Origin: Marinicauda salina
Lineage (GTDB): Bacteria > Pseudomonadota > Alphaproteobacteria > Caulobacterales > Maricaulaceae
Direction: 5' to 3'
DNA length: 64,000 nt
Assembly (NCBI RefSeq): GCF_003122085.1
Contig: NZ_QEXV01000002.1
Span: forward strand, 1 to 64,000
Shown here: positions 18,884 to 30,644 of the stretch, in pieces
How the letters are laid out: every line of letters begins with the position of its first letter
Numbering within the stretch: position 1 is the first letter of the stretch
Notes under the pieces: generated by a model
What the model was told of the DNA's origin: nothing
Databases searched by the model: none
What the model saw: only the letters and a program-made list of their open reading frames with translations
Made by a program: the position numbers and the translations under genes

Positions 18884-18930
18884 GGCGCGATGCTCTGCTC
18901 GTCGTCAACGAACGAAGAAGGAGCAGAGCC

Positions 18931-19266
18931 ATGACCCGCAGAATCCTCCCCGTCCTCCCGTTCGCCGCCCTGGCGTTCGCTGTCGCTGCGCCGGCGCACG
19001 CCGAGGACCTCAGCTTCTCCTACCGCGCCTACGAACTCGAGAGCGAGGATGGACGCCAGGTCGTCCTGGAGCGCCTCGAACGCGAGGCGGCGCGGCACTG
19101 CGACTACGTCCCGGCCAAGCGCCCGCTCTGGGAGCTCCGGGCCGCCGTCGAGTGCCACGAGTCGATCATGACCGACGTCGTGAACCGGATCGGCGACGTG
19201 CGCCTGACCGCGCAGTTCGACGAGCGCGGCATCCGGCTCGCCGAAGCCGACCAGGCCGAGCGCTGA
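18931..19266 (+). CDS. UrcA-family exported protein, copy 1
   Basis: The 111-residue protein has a signal peptide (FAALAFAVAAPAHAE, cleavage near residue 24). The mature part shows a valine/leucine-rich strand, a helix (RQVVLERLEREAARHCDY) and a second cysteine in AVECHESIM, spaced as in the UrcA family, where the two cysteines probably form a disulfide. The ending DVRLTAQFDERG is also typical. UrcA proteins are periplasmic and of unknown function. GAAGAAGGAGCAGAG precedes the ATG. A strong terminator follows. It is the likely target of the divergent winged-helix regulator. Confidence 0.8.
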   Translation: MTRRILPVLPFAALAFAVAAPAHAEDLSFSYRAYELESEDGRQVVLERLEREAARHCDYVPAKRPLWELRAAVECHESIMTDVVNRIGDVRLTAQFDERGIRLAEADQAER

Positions 19267-19312
19267 GGCGCGCCTCCCCCCCTGGCTCCGCCCCCGCCGG
19301 AGCCTGCGCGCC

Positions 19313-19360
19313 GCCCGTCCCGTGAGGATCGCGTCAGCGATCCCCGGGGCGGGCCTTTTC
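19313..19360 (+). terminator. Rho-independent terminator after UrcA copy 1
   Basis: A long hairpin has outer arms GCCCGtCCCG and CGGGGCGGGC around the perfect inner inverted repeat GGATCGC-GTCA-GCGATCC. It is followed by CTTTTC. It lies 47 bp after the UrcA stop codon. Confidence 0.8.
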
Positions 19361-19414
19361 GCGTCGCGGGCGCGCATGCGCAGGCCTGCAATGGAGGGCA
19401 AGCGGCCACAAGGC

Positions 19415-19882
19415 TCAAAATCCGCCGATCAGCTTCACGGTCAGGACGCTTGTTATCGCGACCAGGGATATGGAAAGCGCAAAGATCGCGGCGGTCCGTC
19501 GGCTGTTTCCCCAGGGCAGATAAGCGCGCCATCCGGACGGAGGGCCGAGCGGGCCTTCCTCGGGGGTCGCCACTGTCGCGACCGCCGCGGTGAGCAGGTA
19601 GCCGCGTTTGGGAACGGTTTCGATGTAGCCGTCGCATCCGAGCTGCCGGAATGCGCGCCTGAGCATCGAGACCGTCCGCGTCAGACACTCGTCCGACGCA
19701 TAAGCGTCGCGCCAGACCAGGTTGAGCAGGGAGTCCCTGGAAATGACCTCGTTCGGCGCGTCGGCGAGGACGCAAAGGACCTCCATCACCTTCGGTTCCA
19801 GGTGCATCTGGTTCGAACCGCACTGCAGGACGTTGCGGTCGGGATGAACGAGCACGCAGCCGATTTTCAGGTGATGTCTCAT
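19415..19882 (-). CDS. Winged-helix membrane regulator without sensor domain
   Basis: The 155-residue protein carries a complete CadC/OmpR-type winged helix (5-98: ECLTRTVSMLRRAFRQLG, then [11 protein letters not shown]), closely similar to that of the 651-residue regulator at 16658. A linker and one transmembrane helix near 130-150 (IFALSISLVAITSVLTV) follow. It then ends after a few residues, so no periplasmic sensor is present. It may need a partner to sense, may respond to membrane state, or may be a truncated duplicate. It is divergent from the second UrcA gene. No frameshift is visible after the stop. Confidence 0.82.
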   Translation of the reverse strand: MRHHLKIGCVLVHPDRNVLQCGSNQMHLEPKVMEVLCVLADAPNEVISRDSLLNLVWRDAYASDECLTRTVSMLRRAFRQLGCDGYIETVPKRGYLLTAAVATVATPEEGPLGPPSGWRAYLPWGNSRRTAAIFALSISLVAITSVLTVKLIGGF

Positions 19883-20434
19883 CGATCCGAGAGGGCTTCA
19901 ATTCCCGAGCCGTCGACGCATCCGGAAGGGTTCATGGCGGTCGGCGGAAGCTGACGACATTAGCACAGCATCCTGAAAGGGCGCCTATGCGTGAAACCGC
20001 TGGCAAGGCGCTCGCCGGGGGTGGCGCGTCGGCGGTTACAGGTGTGATTTCCGGAGGCTCGCCGTTCCCGCAGGGCGCGGGCGGTCACTGCAAAATCAAT
20101 TATTCATCCACGATTGGATGAGCAGCGCGCGTTCGGGGCCTGGTCGCAAAGCCGACGACCGGGCGAAACCCGCCGCGCCTGCGTGTTTCGCACGCTGGAG
20201 CGCTCTGGCGGCGGTCTTTCAGGCGCGGTGGCGGATTCGGTCGGGAAAGCCGACGAAAACCTTCGCCAGTTTCCGCGCCCGATTAAAACCCGTTTCAAAT
20301 CAATTTTCTGGATGGCGATGTAAAACGCACTGAAACCGCATCTCTTCCTCAGGACGCGCCGGCGGGAATGCGCAAGATCGCGGGCTCGACCCGACGCTCC
20401 GACCGGGACCATGACGGAGCCGATGGAGAGTGAG
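19883..20434. other. 552-bp divergent intergenic region
   Basis: This long gap separates the sensor-less regulator from UrcA copy 2. It contains an AT-rich stretch at 20090-20104 followed by the small hairpin CATCCA-CGAT-TGGATG (20105-20120). A separated inverted pair GTTTCA (20292-20297) and TGAAAC (20331-20336) lies nearer the UrcA start. Short open frames in it look like noise: arginine-rich, with no ribosome site or recognisable family. A small RNA or a long regulated leader is possible but not shown. Confidence 0.4.
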
Positions 20435-20782
20435 ATGTTCTGGAAAAAGTTCCTGCTTGCATGTCCGGTTGCAGTGGTGAGCCTGACGTTTTCCGCGGTG
20501 CAAGCAGAAGACATCGTCGGCAAGGCGGCCGAAGTGGAAGTCGAAGTGATGGATGCGCGTGGGGCGACGCTGGCGCGGCTCCATCAGCGGGTGACCCGCT
20601 TCTGCGACCTCAACCAGGTCGCGGCGGGATTGACCGAACGCCGGGCCGCAGCGGCGTGCCGCGCGGATCTGATCAACGAGCTGACCGTCAAGCCAGGCGA
20701 TGTTCAGCTCATCGGCGGTGCGCCGCGATTTGTTCCTGCGGCCCGCACAACGATCGTCGCAGCGCTCAAGCCCGCGTCGTGA
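20435..20782 (+). CDS. UrcA-like exported protein, copy 2
   Basis: The 115-residue protein has a signal peptide (KKFLLACPVAVVSLTFSAVQAE). The mature part matches the UrcA layout: the helix RLHQRVTRFCDLN, a second cysteine in RRAAAACRADLINEL, and a final strand DVQLIG. It is diverged from copy 1 but keeps the cysteine spacing. GGAGAG precedes the ATG at 20435; an upstream ATG at 20411 is less likely. It stands head-to-head with the sensor-less winged-helix regulator. Function unknown; periplasmic. Confidence 0.7.
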   Translation: MFWKKFLLACPVAVVSLTFSAVQAEDIVGKAAEVEVEVMDARGATLARLHQRVTRFCDLNQVAAGLTERRAAAACRADLINELTVKPGDVQLIGGAPRFVPAARTTIVAALKPAS

Positions 20783-20845
20783 TGTGATGGTTCGCGTCGC
20801 CGGCTCGAAAGTCCCGCCGGTCGCCGAAGACCGCCGACTGTGAAA

Positions 20846-20872
20846 AAGGGGCGGCCGACCGGCCGCCCCTTC
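20846..20872. terminator. Bidirectional terminator between UrcA copy 2 and the M3 peptidase
   Basis: Arms AAGGGGCGGCC and GGCCGCCCCTT surround a short centre, with A-rich sequence before and TTCC after. It sits between two convergent genes and can serve both. Confidence 0.75.
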
Positions 20873-20897
20873 CTCGTTCGTGCGATGACGGGCCGGT

Positions 20898-23114
20898 CTA
20901 CTCCTCCGAGCCGGTCTCGGCGGAACCGCCCTCGTCGCCGCCGTCCGTCTCGCCGGGAACCGGGAAGCCGCGATCACGCATCAGCGCGTCGACCTCGGCG
21001 TCGCGGCCGCGGAAGGCGCGATAGGCCTCCGCCGGATCCACCGAGTTTCTCGGCGCGAACAGGTGGGTGACCATGCGCTCGGCCATCTCGGCGTCGTAGA
21101 ATCCGCCCGGGGCCTCCCGGAAAGCCTCGGCGGCGTCGGCGGTCAGGACCTCGGCCCAGATATAGCCGTAATAGCCCGCCGAATAACCTTCACCCGAGAA
21201 GATGTGCCCGAAATGCGGGCTGCGATGGCGCATCGGGATCTCGTCGGGCATGCCCAGCTCCTCGAGCGTGGCGCGCTCGAAAGCGTCCGGGTCGATGCCG
21301 TCGGGATCGGTCGTGTGGTAGCGCATGTCGACCAGCGCCGAGGCGAGATACTCGGTCGTCGCGAAGCCCTGGTTGAAGGTCCGCGAGGCCTCGAGCTTCT
21401 CGACGAGCTCGTCGGGGATCGGCTCGCCGGTGTCGACATGGACGAGATAGTTCTCGATCACCGGCTCGGTGAGCAGCCAGCGCTCGAGAAGCTGCGACTG
21501 GAACTCGGTGAAGTCGCGCACCCCGCCATTGAGCGTCGGATAGGCGACGTTCGAGGACAGGAAGTGCAGGGCGTGTCCGAACTCGTGGAACAGGGTCTCG
21601 GCGTCGTCGAAGGAGATCAGGACCGGTTCGCCTTCCGCGCCCTCGATGAAGTTCGAGTTGTTCGAGGCGAGCACGGTTTCGAGCCCGTCGAACGTCGTGT
21701 GGCTGCGGTAGGTCGTCGCCCAGGCGCCCGAGCGCTTGCCGGTGCGCGCATAGGGATCGAGATACCAGAGCCCGACATGATCGCCGGTCTCGCGATCGGT
21801 GACCTCGAAGACGGTGACGTCCTCGTGGAAGACCGGCACCGAGCCGTCGGTGATCTCGGAGAATTCGAAGCCGAACAGCTCGCCGGCGACGTAGAACATC
21901 GCCTCGCGCAGATTGCCGAGCTGGAGGTATTGCTTCACCTCGTCGGAATCGAAGGCGTAGCGCCGCTGGCGCACCTTCTCCATGTAATAGCGATAGTCCC
22001 AGGGCTCGATCGTGATGTCGTGGCCGAGCTCGTCGGCGAGCGCCTGCATCTCGGCGACTTCCTCCTCGACGCGCGCGGTCGCGGCCGGCCAGACGGCCTC
22101 CATCAGCTCGAGCGCGTTCTCGGGGTTCTGCGCCATGCGGTTCTCGAGGCGCCACTGGGCGTAGTTGTCATAGCCCAGCAGTTCGACCCGCTCGTCGCGC
22201 AGCTGCAGGATCTCGGCGATGATGGCGTTGTTGTCGTGCTCGTCGCCGTTGTCGCCGCGATTGTAATAGGTCCGCCAGACCTGTTCGCGCAGGTCGCGCT
22301 CGTCGGAATAGGTCAGGAAGGGATCCATCGAGGAACGCGTGTTCAGCACGGCGTACTCGCCCTCGTGGTCGCGCTCGGCCGCGGCCGAGGCGGCGGCGTC
22401 GACGAAGCTCTCGGGCAGGCCCGACAGCTGGTCCTCGCTGAGATAGAGGACATAGCCCTCCTCGTCGGCGAGCACGTTGTTGGAGAATTCCGTGTGCAGC
22501 TCGGCCAGGCGCTGCTGGATCGCCGCGTAGCGCTCGGCGTCTTCGCCCTCGAGTGTCGCGCCGTTGCGCGCGAACTGGTCGTAGGTGAGCTGGACCAGGC
22601 GCTGCTGGTCGGGACGCAGCGTGTCGACCTCATCGCTCTCGTAGACCGCCTGCACGCGCTCGAACAGCGCGCGGTTCTGCGTGATCTCGGAGAAGAACGC
22701 CGACAGCCGCGGCGCCATCTCGCGCTGGATCTCGCGGAATTCCGGCGAGGAGAGGTTCGACGACCACAGCCCGTAGAAGGTGAAGACGCGATTGAGCTCG
22801 TCGCCCGTGCGCTCAAGCGCGACGATCGTGTTCTCGAAGGTCGGCGGCTCGGGATTGTTCGCGATCGCCTCGATCTCCTCGAGCTGGCGGGCCATGCCCG
22901 TCTCCAGCGCGGGGCGCAGATGCTGAAGATCCATCGCGTCGAAGTCCGGCACGCCTCCGTAGGGGCCTGTCCATTCGGCGAGCAGCGGATTGGTCTGTTC
23001 GGCCTCGGTCATCGATTCGGCGGTCGCGCCTTCCTCCTGGGCGGCGGCGATGGTCGCCGGCGCGGCCGTCAGAATGGCGGCGAGTCCGGCGGTGGCGAGA
23101 AGCGTGCGGCGCAT
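20898..23114 (-). CDS. Exported M3-family metallopeptidase (Dcp/OpdA-like)
   Basis: The 738-residue protein has a signal peptide (LLATAGLAAILTAAPATIAAAQ). The M3 catalytic domain contains the zinc signature FHEFGHALH and, about 25 residues later, the third ligand region FTEFQSQLLE. Further M3 motifs are GEGYSAGYYGYIWAEV near the C terminus and WYLDPYARTGKRSGAW. The family cuts dipeptides or short oligopeptides from peptides, here in the periplasm. The start at 23114 is preceded by AGGGGGAA; an in-frame ATG six codons upstream is an alternative. The C-terminal tail is acidic. Confidence 0.92.
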   Translation of the reverse strand: MRRTLLATAGLAAILTAAPATIAAAQEEGATAESMTEAEQTNPLLAEWTGPYGGVPDFDAMDLQHLRPALETGMARQLEEIEAIANNPEPPTFENTIVALERTGDELNRVFTFYGLWSSNLSSPEFREIQREMAPRLSAFFSEITQNRALFERVQAVYESDEVDTLRPDQQRLVQLTYDQFARNGATLEGEDAERYAAIQQRLAELHTEFSNNVLADEEGYVLYLSEDQLSGLPESFVDAAASAAAERDHEGEYAVLNTRSSMDPFLTYSDERDLREQVWRTYYNRGDNGDEHDNNAIIAEILQLRDERVELLGYDNYAQWRLENRMAQNPENALELMEAVWPAATARVEEEVAEMQALADELGHDITIEPWDYRYYMEKVRQRRYAFDSDEVKQYLQLGNLREAMFYVAGELFGFEFSEITDGSVPVFHEDVTVFEVTDRETGDHVGLWYLDPYARTGKRSGAWATTYRSHTTFDGLETVLASNNSNFIEGAEGEPVLISFDDAETLFHEFGHALHFLSSNVAYPTLNGGVRDFTEFQSQLLERWLLTEPVIENYLVHVDTGEPIPDELVEKLEASRTFNQGFATTEYLASALVDMRYHTTDPDGIDPDAFERATLEELGMPDEIPMRHRSPHFGHIFSGEGYSAGYYGYIWAEVLTADAAEAFREAPGGFYDAEMAERMVTHLFAPRNSVDPAEAYRAFRGRDAEVDALMRDRGFPVPGETDGGDEGGSAETGSEE

Positions 23115-23261
23115 GGGCCGTTCCCCCTTCATGTGATGTGCAAACCGCGGAACACTAGACGGACGGAGCCTGCGCCGGAAATGAAAGATCAGTCAGGAAG
23201 GACTCTTGCGGCGCCGGGGCGCAGCGCGAGAGGCTGACGCAAGCAGCGGGCGGAGGACGCG

Positions 23262-24620
23262 ATGGCAGTACCGGATTGCGAGGTGATGATCATCGGCGCC
23301 GGGCTGTCGGGGCTGCAGGCCGCGCGCCGGCTCGCCGACCGTCACGACGTCGTGGTTCTCGAGGCGCGCGAGCGCGTCGGCGGCCGCGCATTCGCCCATC
23401 GCTTCGCAAACGGCGACACCGTCGATCTGGGCGGACAGTGGGTCGGGCCCGGCCAGCGCCGGCTCGTGGGCCTGATCGAGGAGTTGGGCGCGACGACCTA
23501 TCCGCTGTGGAACGAGGGCGAGCACCTCGTCGCCGCGGGCGGACGGCTCAAGCGCTACACCGGCACGATCCCGAGCCTGCCGGTTCATGTCCTGCTCGAT
23601 CTCAACCGCATGCTGTCCAAGTTCGAGAAGATGGCCGCCGAAATCGACGTCGCCGAGCCGTGGGCGCACGCCCGGGCGAAGGAATGGGACCGGCGGACGG
23701 TCGCCGATTTCATGGACAAGACCGGCTTCACCGCGGCGGCGAAGCAGATGTTCGCCATCGGGATCGGCGCGGTGTTCTGCGCCGAGCCGCACGAGCTGTC
23801 GCTGCTTCATGCGCTGTTCTACGCGAAGGCCGGCGGGTCGCTGGATGCGCTGCTCTCGGTCGAGGACGGCGCCCAGCAGGACCGCGTCCACGGCGACATG
23901 GCCGGCCTCGCCGAGGCCATGACCGGAGAGCTGGGCGATCGCGTCCGCCTCGGCGCGCCGGCGCGCGTCATCCGCTGGAGTGGCGACGGGGTCCGGGTGG
24001 AGACCGACGACGGCGCCTATACCGCGAAGCGGCTGGTCCTCGCCCTGCCGCCGAACCAGGCGTTGGGCATCCGGTTCGACCCGGCGCTGCCGTCGAGCCG
24101 CGACGCGCTGTGGCGGCGCATGCCCGCCGGCGCCTGCATCAAGTGCGTGGCGCAATACGAGCGGCCCTTCTGGCGCGACGAGGGCCTGTCGGGCCAGGCT
24201 GTCGGCGGCGCCGGGCCGGTCCATGTCGCCTTCGACAACTCCGAGGCCGGCCGCGAGGCGGGCCTGCTGCTCGGCTTCATCGAGGGCGACCAGGCGCGCG
24301 TCTGGTCGAACCGGGACCCGGACGACCGCCGCGCGGCCGTGCTCGACAGTTTCGCGGTCTTTTTCGGCGACCAGGCGCGCGAGCCGATCGACTACGCCGA
24401 CCGGGACTGGACGGCCGAGGAGTTCACCCGCGGCTGCTACGCCGCCTTCATGGGGCCGGGCGTGTGGACGACGCTCGGGCCGGAGCTCAGACAGCCCATG
24501 GGTCCGATCCACGTCGCCGGCACGGAGACGGCGCGCGAAGGCTACGGCTATTTCGAGGGCGCGCTCGAGGCCGCCGAGCGCGCCGCGCGCGAGGTGAAGG
24601 CCGCTCTGGCGACCAGCTAG
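23262..24620 (+). CDS. Flavin-containing monoamine oxidase family protein
   Basis: The 452-residue protein begins with the FAD-binding IIGAGLSGLQAARRL (10-24), followed by the family motif LEARERVGGRA and then DLGGQWVGPGQ, and ends with the FAD-contacting region HVAGTETAREGYGYFEGA. These are the features of amine oxidases that oxidise amines with O2 and release ammonia and peroxide. There is no signal peptide, so it is cytoplasmic. The specific amine is unknown. It overlaps the stop of the convergent nitrilase-fold gene by 4 bp. Confidence 0.9.
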   Translation: MAVPDCEVMIIGAGLSGLQAARRLADRHDVVVLEARERVGGRAFAHRFANGDTVDLGGQWVGPGQRRLVGLIEELGATTYPLWNEGEHLVAAGGRLKRYTGTIPSLPVHVLLDLNRMLSKFEKMAAEIDVAEPWAHARAKEWDRRTVADFMDKTGFTAAAKQMFAIGIGAVFCAEPHELSLLHALFYAKAGGSLDALLSVEDGAQQDRVHGDMAGLAEAMTGELGDRVRLGAPARVIRWSGDGVRVETDDGAYTAKRLVLALPPNQALGIRFDPALPSSRDALWRRMPAGACIKCVAQYERPFWRDEGLSGQAVGGAGPVHVAFDNSEAGREAGLLLGFIEGDQARVWSNRDPDDRRAAVLDSFAVFFGDQAREPIDYADRDWTAEEFTRGCYAAFMGPGVWTTLGPELRQPMGPIHVAGTETAREGYGYFEGALEAAERAAREVKAALATS

Positions 24621-25753
24621 GTTTCGTCGGGCAGGAAAAGCGCGGTGATCGCGCCGCCTTCGACGTCGCCGCCCAGGCGCGTTTCGCCATTCGCCGACAC
24701 GATCGCCCGGCCGTCCGAGCCGAGATCCCACAGCCCGCCGCGCAGGAAGGTCGTGAGCCCCGCCGCGGCCGAAGTATCCGCGATGCGCCCGGCCAGCGCA
24801 TGCGTCGTCCAGGCCTCGCCCTCGGTGAGCCGGCCTGCGTCGGAGCGGGGAGCGTCGCCCGGCCACGGCGTGGTGTAGCCGCCCCAGGGCTCGTCCCAGA
24901 CATCGTCGCCCTGCAGGAAGGCTGGTACGGCGAGCACCTCCGCGCCGCCGTCCTCCAGCGCGGCGTAGACGTCGGGATGCCAGGAATCCGCGCACACCAG
25001 CACGCCGAGCCGGCCGAGCGGCGTGTCGAAGACGGGCATGTCGGCCGCTGATGCGCTCGCCGTGAAGGGGCGTTCGCTGGGGATCGGATAGGCCTTGCGG
25101 ACGAGGTCCGGCCGGATCGCGCCGTCGGGATCGAACACGGCGGCGGTATTATAGAGATCGCCATTCCGGTTCACGCGCAGCACGCCGTCCTCGACATAAG
25201 GCTCGGGCAGAACGACCGAACCCGCCACGATGGTGACGCCGTATTCCTGGGCAAGCGCCGAGAAGACCGCCTGATAGTCGCGCGCCATGCGCGCCGCGTT
25301 CATGCGGAAGACGCCGGCCGCGGCGCGGTCTTCCTCCCCGGATCCGATCCAGTTCGAGGTGAAGGCGAGGGGGCGCGCGGCGATCAACGCCGTCATCGCG
25401 CCCGTCACCGTCTCGGCGGCGTAGACCGCGCGCGGGCCGTCGGCGGCGACCAGCCATGTCCCGACATGCTCGGGGAAGACGACGACGGTGTCTTCGGCGA
25501 TGAGGCTCTCGGCCGCGGCGCGTTCCAGATAGTCGCCGAGCCGGTCGCCCAGCGCCTCGGCGCTGCGATAGTCGGTCTCCTCGAGCCAGGGCTGCACCCC
25601 GATCAGGCTGCGCGCGGACGCCTCGCCGACGACCGTGAGGTCGGCGATGTCCGTCTCGCGCGGCTCGGGCGCCCAGGGCTGGAAGCGGAACGCCAGCCAC
25701 GCGCCGAGCGCGATGACGACGATCAGGGCGAGGGCGGAGCCGAAAACCTTCAT
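24617..25753 (-). CDS. Membrane-anchored carbon-nitrogen hydrolase (nitrilase superfamily)
   Basis: The 378-residue protein has one N-terminal membrane helix (ALALIVVIALGAWLAF) and then a nitrilase-fold domain. The catalytic triad is visible as Glu in VVFPEHVG, Lys in LVRKAYPIPSE and Cys in LGVLVCADSW. The family hydrolyses amides or transfers acyl groups; apolipoprotein N-acyltransferase is a membrane relative, but this protein has only one membrane segment and resembles free amidases. The catalytic domain probably faces the periplasm. The ATG at 25753 gives the membrane anchor; a longer reading runs into repeat DNA. Confidence 0.82.
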   Translation of the reverse strand: MKVFGSALALIVVIALGAWLAFRFQPWAPEPRETDIADLTVVGEASARSLIGVQPWLEETDYRSAEALGDRLGDYLERAAAESLIAEDTVVVFPEHVGTWLVAADGPRAVYAAETVTGAMTALIAARPLAFTSNWIGSGEEDRAAAGVFRMNAARMARDYQAVFSALAQEYGVTIVAGSVVLPEPYVEDGVLRVNRNGDLYNTAAVFDPDGAIRPDLVRKAYPIPSERPFTASASAADMPVFDTPLGRLGVLVCADSWHPDVYAALEDGGAEVLAVPAFLQGDDVWDEPWGGYTTPWPGDAPRSDAGRLTEGEAWTTHALAGRIADTSAAAGLTTFLRGGLWDLGSDGRAIVSANGETRLGGDVEGGAITALFLPDET

Positions 25754-25852
25754 GGCCCGGAGTGTTTCCGGGCGGGCGCGCAGCGTCAATTCATCGCTCC
25801 GCCGCCGGGGCGCCCAGTCTGATCCAATTGGTTGCAGCGAGTCTCTCCCGGC

Positions 25853-25938
25853 TGTCATGGCCGGACTTGTTCCGGCCATCCAGACGCATCCGCATGCGGC
25901 GTCGAGACTGGATCGCCGGGACGAGCCCGGCGATGACA
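25853..25938. repeat. 86-bp composite palindromic repeat
   Basis: The element begins TGTCATGGCCGG and ends CCGGCGATGACA, a near-perfect outer inverted repeat. Inside are three smaller hairpins: GGCCGGA-CTTGT-TCCGGCC, a GACGC/GCGTC middle stem flanked by CCAG and CTGG, and CGCCGGG-ACGAG-CCCGGCG. This GTCATGGCCGG...CCGG.GATGAC design matches dispersed repeats I know from several alphaproteobacterial genomes. It occupies much of the 340-bp gap between the nitrilase-fold gene and the lipoprotein gene. Confidence 0.7.
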
Positions 25939-26093
25939 TTCCGGTTGCCGCCGCCGAAGACGACATCTCAGGGACTCAGGCCTCCCGCCTTCGCGGCAAG
26001 CCCGGTGGGTGAGCGCGCCGCCGAGACATACGCAGAAGTTGCGCATGTCTCATCCAAAACGCATGCTCGCCTATGCAAACGGGGAGGGGCGAG

Positions 26094-26969
26094 ATGCGCG
26101 TTTGGAGAGCCGCCTGTCTGGCGGTGATGCTCGCGGGGTGCGGCGAGGCCGGTCTGGCGCGGTCTGGCGACCCGGATGACGCCTGCATCGAGATCGATCG
26201 CGTTTACACGCCGGGCGTACAGCCCGGCGAGAGCGGTCGTGTGCGGGTGATCCGCCGGCGCGTGCCCTGCACCGAAACCACCGAAGCGCTCGATACGCCG
26301 CCGTTCGACAACGAGATCCGAGCGCTCCGCCATCTCGCCAGACAGAGCTTTCCCGTGGAGGTGACGCTGTTCACCAATCCGGACTGGGACCCCTCGGAAA
26401 CGGTCGTGGCGCGCTACATCGTGCCCTCGGAATATTTCGACCCAGGGAACCCGCCCCTGATGGCGGAGATCGCGGATGGCGAGATTCGCACGTTCCGCAC
26501 GAGCTTCTTCGTGACATTCCAGGACGGCCGCTATCAGAGCCAGGTTCAAGCAGTGAACGAGGTCGTCCAGTCGGTGCACCAGATCGGGATCACCGGCGAG
26601 CACACGCTCGATAGCCTCCGGACTCAGATCGACCGGCTGTTGACCAGCGACGATGACGGATACGAAATCTCAGGCGAGCGTGCGATCGGCCTCACTCTGC
26701 TCGAGGCGGAGAGTCGGTTCGACGCCAACGACCAGCGCTGGGTTGGCTACACAGGCGACGGCGAAGCCATCATGATCGGTTGTCCGGCGCGCCGCGCCGA
26801 TCGTACCGAGCCTGACGGCGAGTCTCGTCATTATGGTCTCTGCACATTGAGCTTCATGGCGGAGCCGCATGTTCGGACGGCGCTGTCATTCCCGCATGAC
26901 CAGCTTGATCAGTGGCGCACCCACCGGGCCGAGGCGCTTGCGCTCCTGGAAGCGTGGCGGGTGGATTGA
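26094..26969 (+). CDS. Hypothetical lipoprotein
   Basis: The 291-residue protein starts with a lipoprotein signal (MLAGC, Cys16). The mature protein has no motif I recognise. It has beta-rich segments (VEVTLFTNPDWDPSE, FRTSFFVTFQDGRYQ), two pairs of cysteines and a helical C terminus. GGGGAGGGGCGAG precedes the ATG at 26094. The GC content is slightly lower than its neighbours by eye. It stands alone between two repeat-bearing gaps, so context gives no clue to function. Confidence 0.75.
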   Translation: MRVWRAACLAVMLAGCGEAGLARSGDPDDACIEIDRVYTPGVQPGESGRVRVIRRRVPCTETTEALDTPPFDNEIRALRHLARQSFPVEVTLFTNPDWDPSETVVARYIVPSEYFDPGNPPLMAEIADGEIRTFRTSFFVTFQDGRYQSQVQAVNEVVQSVHQIGITGEHTLDSLRTQIDRLLTSDDDGYEISGERAIGLTLLEAESRFDANDQRWVGYTGDGEAIMIGCPARRADRTEPDGESRHYGLCTLSFMAEPHVRTALSFPHDQLDQWRTHRAEALALLEAWRVD

Positions 26970-27033
26970 TCGGGACCTCCCGCCCATGCGCGGGCCTCCG
27001 GGGCTCCCGCCTTCGCTCGCCCCCTCACCCCGA

Positions 27034-27337
27034 CCCTCTCCCCCGAGTCGGGGGAGAGGGGGCGCTGGGGCGATGGGGAATACAGGCTTCCGGGATCCGC
27101 GCCTGGCGCCGACGTTGAAGAACGAGGCGCGCCGTCAGCGTCCCTTCTCCCCTCCTTGAGGGGAGAAGTGAGATGAGGGGAGGGGGCGGGCCGTCTGATC
27201 GGCGAACACGCACCCTCTCACCTTCGCCTCTCCCCCTTCAAGGGGGAGAGGAATCCGGTCGCGTGCGTTGAGAGACCGGGCGATTGCTCGCACACGGCCG
27301 CGCCGCCGCCCCTCTCCCCGCGGGAGGAGAGAGGGGC
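27034..27337. repeat. Cluster of four CTCTCCCC/GGGGAGAG palindromes
   Basis: Four related palindromes lie in the 390-bp gap before the amidohydrolase gene. They are at 27034-27060 (13-bp arms, CCCTCTCCCCCGA), 27144-27168 (11-bp arms, CTTCTCCCCTC), 27227-27251 (12-bp arms, CCTCTCCCCCTT) and 27308-27337 (CCCCTCTC arms, longer loop). Spacings are 110, 83 and 81 bp, and loop and flanking sequences vary. They look like copies of a dispersed REP-like element. Terminator activity for the minus-strand gene ending at 27360 is possible. Confidence 0.65.
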
Positions 27338-27359
27338 GGGGCGAGGGGAGGCGTCCGCC

Positions 27360-30644
<3,285 letters not shown>

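Noticed and set aside
20118-20333. Small gene in the UrcA-2 upstream gap
   Set aside because: The frame has no ribosome site, is rich in Arg, Ala and Ser, and has no family resemblance.
21063-23237. A 724-residue open frame on the plus strand
   Set aside because: It is antisense to the M3 peptidase gene, is rich in Arg, Leu, Val and Gly as expected from complementary GC-rich codons, and contains no domain.
27034-27337. CRISPR array
   Set aside because: The repeats are palindromes of unequal sequence with uneven spacing, spacers are not of uniform length, and no cas gene is present.
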